A DNA stretch of 64,000 nt from Lantana camara (taxonomy: Eukaryota; Streptophyta; Magnoliopsida; Lamiales; Verbenaceae), in NCBI GenBank assembly GCA_037501455.1, contig CM074858.1:82186501-82250500 (forward strand), in the 5' to 3' direction. Below, one piece after another: positions 1 through 12,262 of this stretch. The notes below the pieces were generated by a model. That model ran no database searches and was not told the origin of the DNA. It worked only from the letters and a program-made list of their open reading frames with translations. The position numbers were made by a program, and so were the translations under genes. Position 1 is the stretch's first letter, and each line of letters opens with the position of its first letter.

Positions 1-1252
1 GAGCAGGAGCAACCCCCAATGGAGAAGGGAAGAGCCCCCTAACCGAGGGCGGACGCAGAAGAGGAGGTCCAATCCCGGGCCTCCAGGAGAACAAGCAAGA
101 GAGAGGGTGGCGACCCTCGCCTGAACGTTGTACAAGACCAGTTGGATGGTTTGCAGCAAATGGTTGAGCAGCTCTCTCGAGCGCGGTCTCAAGCCCCTCC
201 CTTGGGGGGTGAGAGAGTCATGGCCAAAGACGCTCGCCAACCACGGAACCAAGCCCCTCGCTGGGGGAGGGAGAAAGACTACCAAGAACATGACCCCGAG
301 GGTGGGAACCATAGGCCTTTGACAGGCGGTTCACCCCTCATTGATGAGGTTTTGATGGCCTGTGCGGGGATGGCAAAATCCCCATATCTGTCAACCGCTA
401 CGACGGGACCACAGATCTGGCCGAGCATCTGGATCACTTTATGCATCTGATGCACTTGTATGAGCATTCCAGTTATTACTGGACCAAGATCTTTGTCACT
501 TCCCTCATGGGAATGACACGGGAATGGTACAAGAAGCTACCCCCTCGCTCCATTCGAGGGTACAAGGATTTGACTGATGCCTTCCTAAACCACTTCAACT
601 CCCTGAAGGCACCGGCGCTCGCTGCCACGGCTCTCTACAGCCTGGTTACAAGGACCAAACGAGACCCTCAGATCCTTTATGGGCAGGTTCAACAAAGAAA
701 TCCTGCAAGTGGAAAGGCCCTCGATGGATTTCCTGAGACATATGCTATTTGGGGCCATCAACATGAAAAACTATGTCAGCAAAGAATTTATTGAGGAGGT
801 GGCAAAAAAGAAACCACGCTCCCTGATGGAAATAAGGGACATAGCTGATTCTTTCTTCACCCTCGAGGACATATACATTGCGAGGGCTCAAAAGCTTACC
901 AACGCCCCTCGCGCCGATAAAGGCCAGGAAGACAGGGGGGAGCCCAACAGAAACCGCCGCTGTAGCCTTGCTCCCGCTGGAGAAGCTCCCCCCCCTCCCT
1001 AGAAGGTTTGAGCACATTCCCCTCAACAGACCTATTGCAGAGGTCTATTCCATGGCGGATAAGAAGTTATTTAAGAGGCCGCCCAAGATGAGGGAAACCG
1101 AGACCCAGAAGCGCTCGGGAAAATACTGTGCCTTCCACAAGCAAAAGGGGTATGACACCAATGAGTGCCGTCAGCTGGAGAGTGAGATCCAGAGACTCAT
1201 AGTCGGGGGGCACCTCAAGGAATTTGTGAAGGTGCTGGAGAGGTATGACTAG
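1..1252 (+). pseudogene. gag: gag of element A, frameshifted
   Basis: The capsid/nucleocapsid protein of a Tat element is spread over at least three reading frames (142-450, 441-794, 679-1002, 878-1252), so several indels have occurred. Recognisable parts are the retrotrans_gag core (EHLDHFMHLMHLYEHSS, then PPRSIRGYKDLTDAFLNHFN) and a CCHC-like knuckle, KYCAFHKQKGYDTNEC, near 1125-1172. The same blocks occur in the gag of element B (21849-22059 and 34389-35270), which confirms the family. The true start is outside the window. Confidence 0.85.
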
Positions 1253-1390
1253 CATTGTGCCAAGCGTGCCAGAGCTAGAGGAAGGAGCCGCTCGCGCTCA
1301 AGGAGCCCTCGTAACCATCATCCTGAGACAAGTGACCGCGGCAAGCAGAAGGCCGTTGAAATAGAGAACCAACCCTTCGCCGTCATCAAC

Positions 1391-1987
1391 ATGATCGCTG
1401 GTGGACCCTCAGGAGGAGACTCCAATGCTTCCAGGCGCCGCCACGTCCGCAGTTATGATCAGAGATCCTCAATGCCCAAACAGGTGTACTCCTTAGAAGA
1501 ATCCTCGCGCTCGAGAGAAAGTGAGACTGTAGGATTCACTGAGAAAGACCTAGAGCACATTGTAACACCCCATGGGGTCGGTGAAATCTCTGACTGCCCC
1601 ATGGTGGTTAGCTTAGATGTTCACAATCATGTTGTAAATAGGGTCTTATTTGATAGTGGAAGCTCAGTGAATGTTCTCCCTTACTCAACGTTTCAAAAGA
1701 TGAATATTACAAACATTCCCCTTGAGCCCCTCAGAACAGCCCTCGTTGGCTTTGGGGGTTCCGAGATTGTCCCATACGGACAGATTCGCTTGGCCACCTC
1801 TTTTGGTCATGCCCTGCAGTGGAAGACTTTGAGCGTCCTGTATACCGTCGCTGAGGTAGATCTGCCTTACAACATCATCATTGGACGTCCAGCCCTCGTT
1901 GACTTCAAAGCGGTTATTTCAACTTACCATCAGAAAGTTAAGTTTCCCACCCCCGGGGGGTACTGGCGAGGTACTTTGCAACGTTAA
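1391..1987 (+). pseudogene. Aspartic protease region of element A
   Basis: This is the retroviral-type aspartic protease that would cleave the Gag-Pol polyprotein. The active-site motif VLFDSGSSVNVLPYSTF is present, followed by the family block PYNIIIGRPALVDFKA and ISTYHQKVKFPTP. The match to element B (35409-36392) runs until about 1955. There A goes out of frame beside a G-run (TPGGYWRG, where B has TPEGVGEV) and stops at 1985-1987. The first ATG at 1391 is an arbitrary start in what was a polyprotein. Bases 1253-1390 and 1988-2321 are basic, low-complexity linker of the same polyprotein. Confidence 0.85.
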
Positions 1988-2321
1988 GGAGGCTTGGAAT
2001 GTTACATTTTATCTCTTCGCAGTCACAAGCCCAAGCAGGCAATCCAAGCGGGTTCCACCAAGAAATCTGTGGATTTCACCAAGTTGAATGAAGATGGCCC
2101 CGAGCATAAAAGGGCCAAGATGAACAAAAAGAAAAACAAGAAAAAGGTCCCGCCACGGTAAAGACGGACCGTCGGGAGTCGTCGAGGGGTCCTCCTCCGA
2201 GAGCGATAGCCAGGAACCCTCAAAGGAAGCTGATGGTAGACTCACAGGGAAGAAACGGGCGCTCGAAGCCCCGAGGCCAGAGGTACGAATTGAACCCACC
2301 GAAAATTTTCTGACCGTCGAA

Positions 2322-2820
2322 TTGGTGCCCGGAAATCCAAATAGAACTACCCAGATTGGCTCGAATCTCGATAATCTAGCTCAAATCATGATGATCGATT
2401 TCTTGCATGAGAACTTGGATATCTTTGCTTGGAAAGCCTCAGATCTAACTGGAATAGATCCGAGCGTCATAGTCAACCGGCTCAATGTTGACCCTGAATT
2501 CAAGCCGGTCAAACAGAAGAAGAGGGAAGTTCATGGATTTCGGAGACCAGTCATTGAAGAGGAGGTCAACAAGCTCCTCAAGGCTCAGTATATTGAAGAA
2601 ATTTTATATCCTGAATGGCTCTGCAACGTGGTCCTCGTGCCCAAGAGCGCTAATAAATGGTGCATGTGCAATGATTTCACAGATCTCAACAAGGCATGCC
2701 CCAAAGATCCGTACCCTCTACCGAGGATTGACCAGCTGGTGGATTCGACGGCTGTTTGCGAACTTATGAGCATGATGGACGTTTTTCAAGGGTATTATCA
2801 GATATTCATGGCACCCGAGG
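2322..2820 (+). pseudogene. Reverse transcriptase, N-terminal part (element A), cut by solo LTR F1
   Basis: Fingers and palm start of the RT. Seen are VHGFRRPVIEEEVNKLL, YPEWLCNVVLVPKSANKWCMCNDFTDLNKACPKD (WLCNVVLV is typical of Tat), PLPRIDQLVDSTA and MDVFQGYYQIFMAPE. The frame then runs into TGTAACGTCC, the start of solo LTR F1. The last five bases, CGAGG (2816-2820), are the target-site duplication. The coding sequence resumes in frame after 6359. Confidence 0.9.
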
Positions 2821-5800
2821 TGTAACGTCCCGGTTTTTCATTTATACTAATATGCCGTACTTGTTATAAATTACGCAATTAAATCATTTAACTATGTGAT
2901 TAATTGTTTATAAGTGTTTTAAATATTTAATTTTAATATAAATTGTTATTAGTTTATTTTATTTTATTTTATAATTTTATTTCGTTAATTAATTCATTTA
3001 ATTGATAATTAAGAATTAATGTTAATTAATCATGTTTTAATTAGGCTAATTAATTAATTTCATTAATCGTTGACTTTAGTTTTAATTTAAAAATGAAATA
3101 TAAAATTGTTTATTTAATTTGGAATTGATATGAAATTGTTAACGTTTGCGCATGAGTGTTTTAATCGCACTTCGTTCTTATATGATTTGATACCGAAATT
3201 TCGTGAAAATCTAATATGTTGTAGTTATATGTGTTGTGAATATGAATATATGATTGTTTCATGTTTTCGGGTTCGTTTGCATACGTTTCGAATTTATTTT
3301 GATTTTGGAATCCAAATCGGGGGTTAACGAGCAATTAGCGCACCATTGGTTCCGTATTTGATATCTTGAGCTAGGAAACTCGGATTCGAGTTTTGTCAAC
3401 TTCGCTGAACTCGCAACAAAAATTCAGGTTTAATGAACTTGGCCTTATATTTTTCCAAAGTTATTTGAACCTCCGAAATTCAACCGAAACGCGAAACGGA
3501 AAGCAAATCTGCCACAGTTTACTAAAATGACCATATCTTATTCAAACCTTGACCAAATTAACTATGGTTTGATTTTTTAGAACCCTAACTCATCCCTCTA
3601 ACCAGCCCTTATCACCCCAAACCGAGATAACCCTCATTCCTTGGAGAAAACTCAGCCAAAACCTTCTGCTCTCCAGTTTTCCCGTAGCTCAAGCCATGGA
3701 GATTCAAGCTCAAATCTCTTCCAAACCTCCATTAATCCACAAGGTAAGCTTAGGGTTGTAATATAAATTCATTTAGAGTCATTTTGATCTATTCATCCCC
3801 AATTTTGAGCATGCTTTCATGGATTTTTGGCTGAGAGTCGAAATGGTTAGGTTAAATGTACATATGTTGATCTCTCTCGTTCCTTGATGATTTTGGTTGA
3901 TTCAAAGCATGAATATGGTTACTTTAACTCCCTCTTTGCATCCATGGTAATGTATTTTATGATAGTTGAGAATTCATTGAGAATCCATTCATGAACTTTG
4001 ATGAAATTGGTTGAAACTTGAAGTCTTCTTCCTCCCTCACGTGGAACTGCTGTTGCTGCGTTTGGGGACTGATTTCTTGCTTTCATTTGTTGCCTTATTT
4101 TCACCTTTTTGTTGTTGGATTGATGGTTGAAGTGTGCTTGAGCTTCTGCTCTGTTTTTGCATCCATTTGCCCTGTTTTTCTTGCCTTGTTTGCTGCGTGT
4201 TGTTGCTGTCAGCAGCTGCTCTTGTCCTTGTGAAATTGCTGTCAATTATCAGCTGATTTGTGGGAGTTGTTGGTGTTGTTTTGCTGCTGAATGTTTGCTT
4301 TAATCTACTGCTATCTACTGCTGTGCATTCATGAAATAAAACAGAGGTTGAAGCTTGTTCGCTGCATGTTTTGTGTCGGTAAGGTATCTCCCCGGGCGGG
4401 GCGATTTTATTCATGAAATGGGCCCGGGCGGGTAGTCCTTTTTCAGAAACTGCTGCACCTTTCTCCTTTCTTTGTACATGAATGAGTGTGGCTGCTATGT
4501 TTCATGCATGCAAAGGTACTTATTTAGTATATAAGGAGTGCATGCATGTGTGTGTTACGTGCACATATATAAATATATATATGTGATGTAATTTGTGCAT
4601 GAAATGATATACATATGTGTGTTATAATTGTGTATGTTATATATATACAATTATAATGCATGCATGCGTACGTATATGTATATGTATATATATATATATT
4701 ATATATGTATGAATTATTTGATTTAATTAAATTATGGAAATTAAAATGTTAACTATTTCATGTTCCTTTCTAATTCCCAATTTTTTAAATTGAATGTAAT
4801 TATTTGTCTATTCTATAATTGTAAACGTGTTATAGTACGTGATATGATCGTTATTTGAATTCTTGAATTGAATTGTTATAAAATGTGAAATTCATGAATT
4901 GATTGAATTTGAACGCTTCCTTGAACGTATGCATGGATCGTCTATATGATTTAAATACATTAATAGTGCATATGAACATGTTCATTACATAATATCATCT
5001 TTTATTCATTCATAGCATGTTCATTGCATGCCGTGCGTCTTATATGGTTCATTTGGAGTCTTGAGTCTCACAAACACGTCACATTGTCCTTTGTATAGTT
5101 TTCTCCAGGGCGGAGACGTGCCGGGTTCATAGGTCACTTTCAAGTCTTCTTGTCTTCTTGGTTTTGTTCGGCAAGAGGCGTACAGGTGGGTTTCTCTACT
5201 ATTTAGATAAATGACCCTATATACTTCCAACGTGTAAAGATTTCGGCTAAAACTATTATATGTATATAGAGTCATTTTTAAGAGTAAATGATTTAAACGT
5301 AAGCCCTTATTTTATGAACCTACCAAATGTTTTGGCGAGAAAAGAATGAATGTTATGCACAGAATGGGGCCCAAGGACTTGGTGTGAGTGGTGACCCGAA
5401 GAGGCATGGGCTGACGGTGAACCCTCACACTAGTCCCACCAATGAACGGCGTAACCGGACCTCGTTAGGAGTTAGCGAGGAATGGACGCTGAGTGCCATC
5501 TGGGGAGTCATGTTCCCCTTTTGGTCAATGAATGGATGGTTCGGGCCGATCACTCGGCCATCACCCGGAGGAAGAAGGTGTAAATGTTCATGAGTGTGCA
5601 CAAAAGAATTTTATGCATGAATGAATGAAAGAAAGAAAGAATGTTAATGAATTACACGAGGTGTTGGTTGGAGATAATGCACGCCTACTCTCCGGGCCAC
5701 AAAAGACCTAAAGAATGAAAATGAACGTTATAATCCCTTTTGATGACTTCTTTATTTTACCCACTTGGGAAAATGCTCAAAAAACCTCATTTGGGATTAT

Positions 5801-6359
5801 AACTTGCATGTGAATGTTAAATATTGTTGTATATGCTATTTATGCCTCATTTTATACCCACCAGTCTCGTATAGACTGAACCCGGATTGTTTTCAGTGTT
5901 CTTGCAGGTTTCGAGTGCTAGGCGGGAAGTCTTGTTTGTTCGGTCGTTTAAATAGGTTAGAGTCGGTCCATGTGCATAACGAATCATGATTTGTTTAAGC
6001 TATGGAGAATGTATGGTTGTATTGATCATTACTATTGTCGTGAATTCAGGATAAGCTTATGGGAATAGAAAGAACTTAGAATTAATGTTTTATGATTTTA
6101 TTGAATTTCGGGATTAGGTATCTATGCTAGTTGAACCCGTTGCTCTTGGCTTATCTTGTTATATATACATGTACATTGCTTCCACATTCGTGATATCTCC
6201 GTTTTATTGTCTCTTTGGTTGCAAAAGTTAGTTCCCGCCTAGCTTAGCGAGTGTGTATGTCCCCGTTCGTCGTGATCTAGCTCGGGTATGGATTGTCCAT
6301 TTCATATTCGGGTCGGGTCTTGGTGCGGGGGATGTGGTACCTTGCTCTCGGGTGCTACA
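2821..6359 (+). mobile_element. Solo LTR F1, Tekay-type, inserted in the RT of element A
   Basis: The 3539-bp block begins TGTAACGTCCCGG and ends GGGTGCTACA. It is flanked by a perfect 5-bp target duplication CGAGG (2816-2820 and 6360-6364). It has no PBS, gag-pol or second LTR inside, and its length matches the LTRs of elements D and E. It is therefore best read as a solo LTR left by LTR-LTR recombination. The inner sequence resembles F2 and E, for example the stretch around GCCGGGTTCATAGG near 5130. There is an AT dinucleotide run at about 4561-4700 and GC-rich palindromes at 4390-4432. Small ORFs inside it (for example 3130-3327 and 5327-5593) have no family resemblance. Confidence 0.9.
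4390..4432. repeat. GC-rich palindrome pair in solo LTR F1
   Basis: CCCCGGGCGGGG (4390-4401) and GGCCCGGGCGGG (4421-4432) stand out in an AT-rich LTR. They lie about 1.57 kb from the LTR start, the same relative place as different GC palindromes in F2 and D. No function is known to me. Confidence 0.7.
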
Positions 6360-7266
6360 CGAGGATCGCCCTAAGACGTCCTTTGTGGTCCACATAGGTG
6401 TTTACTGTTTCTTAGTTATGCCATTCGGGCTCAAAAATGCTGGAGCCATGTATCAACGCTTGGTCAACAGAATGTTCGAGCGCGAAATTGGGAAGTCCAT
6501 GGAAGTCTACGTGGATGACATGATCGTCAAGAGCGAGCGGCAACATTCACACTTAGATGACCTTAGGCGAGCCTTCGATATCCTCAACTACTACGGTATG
6601 AAACTGAATCCCTCAAAATGTACTTTTGGCGTCCGAGGGGGAAAGTTCTTGGGGTATGTGGCCAGTCAGAGAGGCATCGATGCCAATCCAGAGAAAATCA
6701 GGGTAATCATAGACATCCCCTCCCCTCGAAACGTTAGGGAGGTCCAAGTGCTAGTGGGCAAGATCATCTCCCTGAACAGGTTTATTTCGCGCTCAGCGGA
6801 CAGAAACTTGCCTTTCTTCAAAATTTTGCATAACGCTAGCAACTTTACCTGGACCGAGGAGTGTGAGAAGGCATTACAGGATATAAAACGGTATCTCTCG
6901 AGCGCACCTTTGCTGACGAAGCCAGTCCCAGGAGAGAATTTGCTCGTTCATCTCTCCGTTTCCTCAGAGGCTACGAGCGCAGTCCTCATTGCCGTTTGCG
7001 AGCGTAAGCATCTGCCGATTTATTACTTAAGTAAAACCTTGCAGGGGGCCGAAAAGAGATACATAGAAATAGAGAAATTTGCTTTCGCCCTCGTTAACGC
7101 TTCTAGAAGACTAAGGCCATATTTCCAGGCTCATTCTATCACCGTGCTTACTGATCAACCGCTCAAACAGGTTCTCTCGAAGCCAGATATCTCAGGAAGG
7201 CTAATTAAATGGTCAATAAAACTCAGCCAGTTTGACATCAACTTCGAGCCTAGGATAGCTATATAG
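6360..7266 (+). pseudogene. RT C-terminal part and RNase H of element A
   Basis: This continues the RT after solo LTR F1. GVYCFLVMPFGLKNAGAMYQ is followed by the catalytic YVDDMIVKS, then KLNPSKCTFGVRGGKFLGY (thumb) and the connection to the Ty3-type RNase H region (LVHLSVSSEATSAVLI, PIYYLSKTLQGAEKRYIEIEK, VLTDQPLKQVL). An Asp common in this RNase H block is Ser/Val here (LSVSSEAT), a known trait of Tat elements, whose first RNase H is degenerate. The frame ends at a TAG at 7264-7266. A second in-frame TAA follows at once where the family continues with an alanine-rich linker, so both stops look like nonsense mutations. Confidence 0.88.
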
Positions 7267-7282
7267 GCTTAAGCAGTGACGA

Positions 7283-7764
7283 ATGGTCGAGAGATTTGGT
7301 TTGGAGCCTGCACCCTCGCTTGATGGTGGTCTTTGGCTCTTGCACACAGATGGTTCCTCGACCTCCCAGGGGAGAGGAGCGGGAGTGACCCTGAGGGACC
7401 CTCGAGGGATTGAGATCGATTACACGATCAAACTAGCCTTTCAAGTTACTAACAACGAGGCTGAGTATGAAGCCCTTATCTAAGGCTAAGAATTGCCCTT
7501 CAGAATGGAGCCACTCGGGTCACTACTTACGTTGACTCTCAATTGATTACTAGTCAGGTTGACGGCACTTATGAGGCTCGAGAAACCACCATGGTGCAAC
7601 ACCTGACAAAAGCTAAGGAAATAATTACCAAATTCAAGGAGTTTCATTTATTGCAGGTCCCACGAGCGGAAAAGGAGCGTGCTGACGCCCTCTCTAAATT
7701 TGCATCTGCCCTAGAAGGATCCTGCGAGCGCTCAGTCACGTTCCTCAGGACGGAGGACCACTAA
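7283..7764 (+). pseudogene. Second, archaeal-type RNase H (aRNH) of element A
   Basis: WLLHTDGSSTSQGRGAGVTL and the conserved TNNEAEYEALI are the signatures of the additional archaeal-type RNase H of plant Tat elements. The RADALSK motif near 7675-7695 holds the last acidic residue. The domain is broken after EALI by stops and a frameshift near 7481-7500, and resumes at about 7543. It would degrade the RNA strand of RNA:DNA hybrids in reverse transcription. Its presence places element A in Tat with high confidence. Confidence 0.88.
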
Positions 7765-7791
7765 TAAGCGGAGGAGGAACCCTCGGGAGAG

Positions 7792-9035
7792 GTGAATATG
7801 ATTGATCCATCCGAGCCTTGCTGGCTTGATGATATCATCAGATTCTTGAGGGACGGAGTCAGTCCTATCGATAAGGTGGAAGCAAGAAAAGTCAGGAGTA
7901 AGGCCCCTCGTTTCTCACTTGACAATGAGGGCAGGCTCTTCAAACGATCTTTTCAAGGCTCACCATTAAGATGCTTGAGACCCTCGCAGGCCAAAGAGGT
8001 GCTTGAGCATGTGCATAATGGAAGTTGTGGGAATCATTCTGGCGGTCGGATTCTGGCCAAAAAGGTATTGAGGAGCGGATTCTACTGGCCCTCGGTACTA
8101 CAGGATACCATCAATTACTCCAAGAAGTGCCCTAAGTGTCAATTTCACTCCAACGTCCCTCAGTTGCCAGCTGCCCAAATGGTCCCCATTGACGTTTCGT
8201 GGCCCTTTGACCAATGGGGTATTAACATAGTAGGACCCCTACCAATGGCGGTCGGCCAGAAAAAGTTTGTGATCCTCGTAGTGGATTACTTCACCAAGTG
8301 GGCAGAGGCCGAAGCGGTCGCAAAAATAACGTTCAAAGCTATAAGAGACTTCATTTGGAAAAAAGTCATCCCGAGGGTGCTAATCACAGACAATGGTTCA
8401 CAATTCATCGCCGCTGACACTCGAGAGTGGTGCTCAGAACTTGGCATTGAGCAACACTTCACTTCCATCGGCCACCCTCAAGCCAACGGTCAAGCTGAAC
8501 TCACGAATAGGACCATACTCCAGCATCTGAAAACGATGCTCGAGAGTAAGAAGGGCGAGTGGACTGAAGAACTTCAGGGAGCCCTCTGGGAATATCGCAC
8601 TACCCCGCGAGTAGCGACAGGCGAGACGCCTTACTCCCTCATTTACGGCTCCGAGGCCATGATACCCGCGAAGATCGCTTAAGAGTCCCACGCGTTGCTT
8701 ACTTCGAGCCCGCAGCCAACGAGGGTAACCGGGTGCTCGAGATGGACTTGCTAGACGAGAAAAGGAACACTGCTTGGGCCCGGATACACAAGTACAAGGC
8801 AACAGTGGCCCACCAGTACAATAAGTGTGTCAGAGAGAGGACTTTCCAGCTGGGGGACCTGGTCCTCAAAAAGGTTGAAGTGTCCAAGCACGTGGGTAAG
8901 TTAGACCCCAACTGGGAAGGCCCCTTCAAAGTCACCTAGGTACGAGCGAACAATACCTACCTGCTGGAGACCTTGCAAGGCGAGCGTCTCCCTTGTCCAT
9001 GGAATGCCTGCAATCTGAGAAGATTCTATGTCTGA
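7792..9035 (+). pseudogene. Integrase of element A
   Basis: An HHCC zinc finger is visible (HNGSCGNHSGGR, then CPKCQFHSN). In the core the first catalytic Asp is replaced: WGINIVGP instead of the family's WGIDIVGP. The second Asp (LITDNGSQF) and the Glu (ANGQAELTNRT) are present. A frameshift after IPAKIA at 8682 moves the C-terminal domain into another frame (8733-8939, DLVLKKVEV and LDPNWEGPFKV). A TAG at 8937-8939 precedes the usual end NLRRFYV at 9035. The protein would insert cDNA into the genome; this copy cannot. Confidence 0.88.
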
Positions 9036-9769
9036 GGGCAAATCTTGTAACTCCCCGCTCGGGGCCCTTTGTATCTTCTTTTGACAGAAATACAAATACA
9101 TCAGTAAGTTCCTTTCGTACATTATCCATCTTGATTTAATTTATGGTAAATTTGCATCATCAATTACATCAACGCCCACTCCGTGTCGAGGATACTCCAC
9201 GTCGAACGACTTGTTAATCCACTGTTATGCGGGTCCCTCTTAAACAAGCGAACCACTCTGCAGGACCAACGTCATCAGTGTGTCGAGGGTACTCCACACT
9301 GAACTGCTTGACGCTCATCAGCGCATAAACCCTTCTTAAATCGAACGAGCCAAAAATGGGTTGCCACTTGCTAGATTACACCAACCGGATACTGACTATT
9401 CCAGTTCACGTTCATAAACCCCTTGAAGATTTTTATCTGGCTAAACATGCGTGCGCTTATAAACAACAAACACTTAGCAAATCCTCTTGTTGATTTCTAA
9501 AATTTAAATTTGTACTACAGCTACGCTTGTTATTATGCAACACTTAGACTAATTTCCATCAAAGGCAAACACTTAGCAAATCCCCTAGTGGATTTCTAAG
9601 TTCAAGTTTGAGCCTTAAAGAAGGTAACAAATAGCATACAAAGCATTGCAATACTGGAAGGGATCAAAGTCAAATTCCATTGTCAAAAGGGAAAGTTACA
9701 AGTACTGAAACAAAAATTACATTGGCAAAAGCTTACAACAGAACAAGACATCAAAGAGATAGAAGGATT
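9036..9769 (+). repeat. Post-pol spacer of element A with diverged direct repeats
   Basis: No gene was seen. Two short diverged repeats are visible: GTGTCGAGGATACTCCACG-like near 9183 and again near 9280, and CAAACACTTAGCAAATCC near 9466 and 9567, each followed by a similar ATTTCTAA stretch. Repeat-rich spacers between pol and the 3' end are usual in Tat elements. Confidence 0.6.
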
Positions 9770-12262
9770 TCATAAGGGCTGATTCTCAGGCTCAGGAGGG
9801 GCAGTTGATATGGGAACAGGCGCCAACACTTCAGGGTCCGCTGTTTGAGCATCGCTTGGACCCGCTTTAGTTTGAGCCTCCTCAAGGCCGCCATCGTCTA
9901 TTGCCAGGGGCTCGGGCTCTATGGGATTGGCCTCCATGAACTCGTTTTGGAGCATGACAACCAACTCATCGTACTCCGGCTCTATTAACTTCTCAGATGG
10001 GTCCCCAGTTCCTATGACTGGCTCCAGGTTCTCATCCAGGTCCATGCGCAGGCGCCTATCGGTACGAGTGCTAGGAGGTACCATCCCCAGTTTGATCAAC
10101 TGGCCCACGGATTTCCAGAAGAATCTCTTGGCGTTGGCAAAAAAGTGGAGGTTGGCAGCGAAGTCGAAAGCCTTCAAGCACATGAATTTGAGGACCGCAT
10201 CCAAGCGACCCTTGACTCGAGACTCGCAACTTACCTTTGCAAGTAGGCAAGATCCTTCCTCACGGATTCCAGTTGCTGGTCACGCTCGGTTAGTTGCTTG
10301 GTGAGGCCCTCTTTTTCTTCCCTCAGCTTGTTACGCTCAGTTTTCAGCTTCTTGTGCCGGCGGTTCAACCTGTCCCAGGCCACCTCTCGCTCCTCGAGTG
10401 TCTTCTTCACCTTCTCGTGCTCGAGCCCAAGAGCTGTGTATTGAGCACTGACCGTGTCATAATCTCTCTACAGCTGGCCAGGGTCAGTGATGCGCAGTAA
10501 CCTTTTGTACTTGGCCTTACGCTCAGAGTGGGACTCTGAGCATCGCTGCAGATTCTTCAACCTTGGAATCACCCCCTACAAATGGAGTATAACTCAGTTA
10601 AATCCAGGATTATTCAAAGAACTGCAGATGCGAAAGATGGCGCTCAGGCACTTACTGCCATAAGGGCGTAACAGGCGTCTGCCGCCACCTCAGCCGCAGA
10701 CTGCTCATTGAGTTTCCGATGGTCCCCTGAGAATTGCATGCGGTGGACTAATCCCGTGATGACGTTACGCGAGAGGAGGGTATCATCTAGAAGTACTGGA
10801 CTATCCTCCTCTGAGCTTCTGTAGTGCGCATCCCTCTCGCGCTCAAATTTCCAAAAACTCTCATCCTCGGAGGATAAGGTGTCACCGTCAGCGCTAAGTT
10901 CCCCAACCACTACCTCATTCCCTTTTCCGAAAATAGGGATGGAATCGGCGAGCCTCTTTCTCTTCCTTGAGGGCTGGGAGTCATCTCTACCCAAGTTGAG
11001 GATAATCCCCGAGCGATTACGGTGAGGGCCGACGGAGCCCATTTGTACGTTTTCAGCGGGCGAGGGAATGAAGTCACCCGGAGGAGTGGCACCCTGAGCA
11101 TTCCCGCTCGATGAATCCACAACCAGGCCCTCCCCGCGGCCAACACTCCTAGCACCCCGACCGCCACCACAGCCGTCTCGTCCGCCTTCGCCTCTCCCTG
11201 CAACACGACCCCTCGCGGGACCCTCTGTTGTTGTTGTTGGGTGTTGCCCACCCTGCGAGCCCGCATCATTGCTTTAACGTTTTTTACTCCTGCTCCTGCC
11301 ATTAATATGTGTATATCTGCATACAAGGAACAAACGAGCATCAGATGGTCATATTCAATCCGCTTGCACTATGCAATATAAATAAAAAAGTCAATGTTCC
11401 TGCTCTAAATGTTAGTAAAGTTAGTTCCTAGAATCTAATGGTCGCGGTTCATCGTTTGAGCTGCAGGGTTGATTATCATATCTGGGGGACTCACGAGCCC
11501 ATAGCGGAACAGTACTTCCTCATTACGCATCAGGTCCTTGGCCTTAATCAGCCATTTCTCATTCTTCATCACGAGGGCTAGACCCTTCGCCCATTGCTCA
11601 AAAAGTTTATCCCTAGATCTGTGCTTCACAATGGGCCTTTCCCCGTGTATCACCCACTCTCGGGGAACTCTAAACACTCCGCTAGGTGCCCCCACGAAGA
11701 AGAACTTATCCTTCCAGTTCTCTCCATAAGAAGTTGAGGGTGAATCAATCATCTCCAAGCCTGACTTGGCTTGAGCGTAATAAAAACCGTCCCTCGGAGA
11801 CGAGCGTGGAGAACGGGCCACCTGGATCAGGCTGTTGAAATTGTCAAACGAGGGCTCATGGCCTGTGGCCCTCATCAATACTACAAATGTGTTCATCAAG
11901 GCTATCTCGTTGGGCAGAATCTAGGAAGGGCATAAATTCAAGGAGTTTAGTAAATTGACGATCGGGGCCGGAATCGGAAACCTCAAACCCCCAGCCAGCA
12001 CAGCCGACGTTCGGAGGGCCCCACTGCCTCTTGAGAGCCAGCGATTGCCACCGTAACTTGGTGGTCTTGAGGCCTAACTGCGCTATTTAATACGGGGAAT
12101 ACCCTGTCCCCCTGTCTCTGCATCAAGATAGACAAATCTATCTCCTCAAAAAGCTGATCCACTCCCTCTGGATCATGCTCGTTCATCCCTTGCACAGCGG
12201 CATCCAGGTCTTCGTCCCTAACTTCTTCTGGAACCCTCGCTATCGGAATAGCGTAGGGTATA
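9770..12262 (-). pseudogene. Antisense extra ORF (aORF) of element A, main part, with a likely 80-bp intron
   Basis: This is a decayed gene on the strand opposite gag-pol, of the kind found between pol and the 3' LTR in Tat elements. From its N-terminal side it has acidic sequence (VQGMNEHDPEGVDQLFEEID, near 12190), then a block like the Pfam 'putative gypsy type transposon' family (MNTFVVLMRATGHEPS, ENWKDKFFFVGAPSGVFRVP, 11435-11899). Next come a serine-rich basic linker (10644-11120) and a strongly heptad-like coiled coil (about 10210-10570). The C-terminal part (9770-10204) is acidic and proline-rich. GTAAGT at 10655-10650 and TAG at 10578-10576 bound an 80-bp intron whose removal keeps the frame into the coiled coil. 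Defects are a TAG in the coil, a frameshift near 10230, a stop near 11922 and a frameshift near 12000. The family's function is unknown. Confidence 0.78.

Noticed and set aside
2821..6359. F1 as a full element or host intron
   Set aside because: It has no PBS or coding domain. TG...CA ends, a 5-bp duplication and LTR-like length make it a solo LTR.
10225..10245. A second intron in the aORF starting at GTAAGT near 10236 on the - strand
   Set aside because: The frames before and after differ by one base, and the sequence reads on without an acceptor. A frameshift explains it better.
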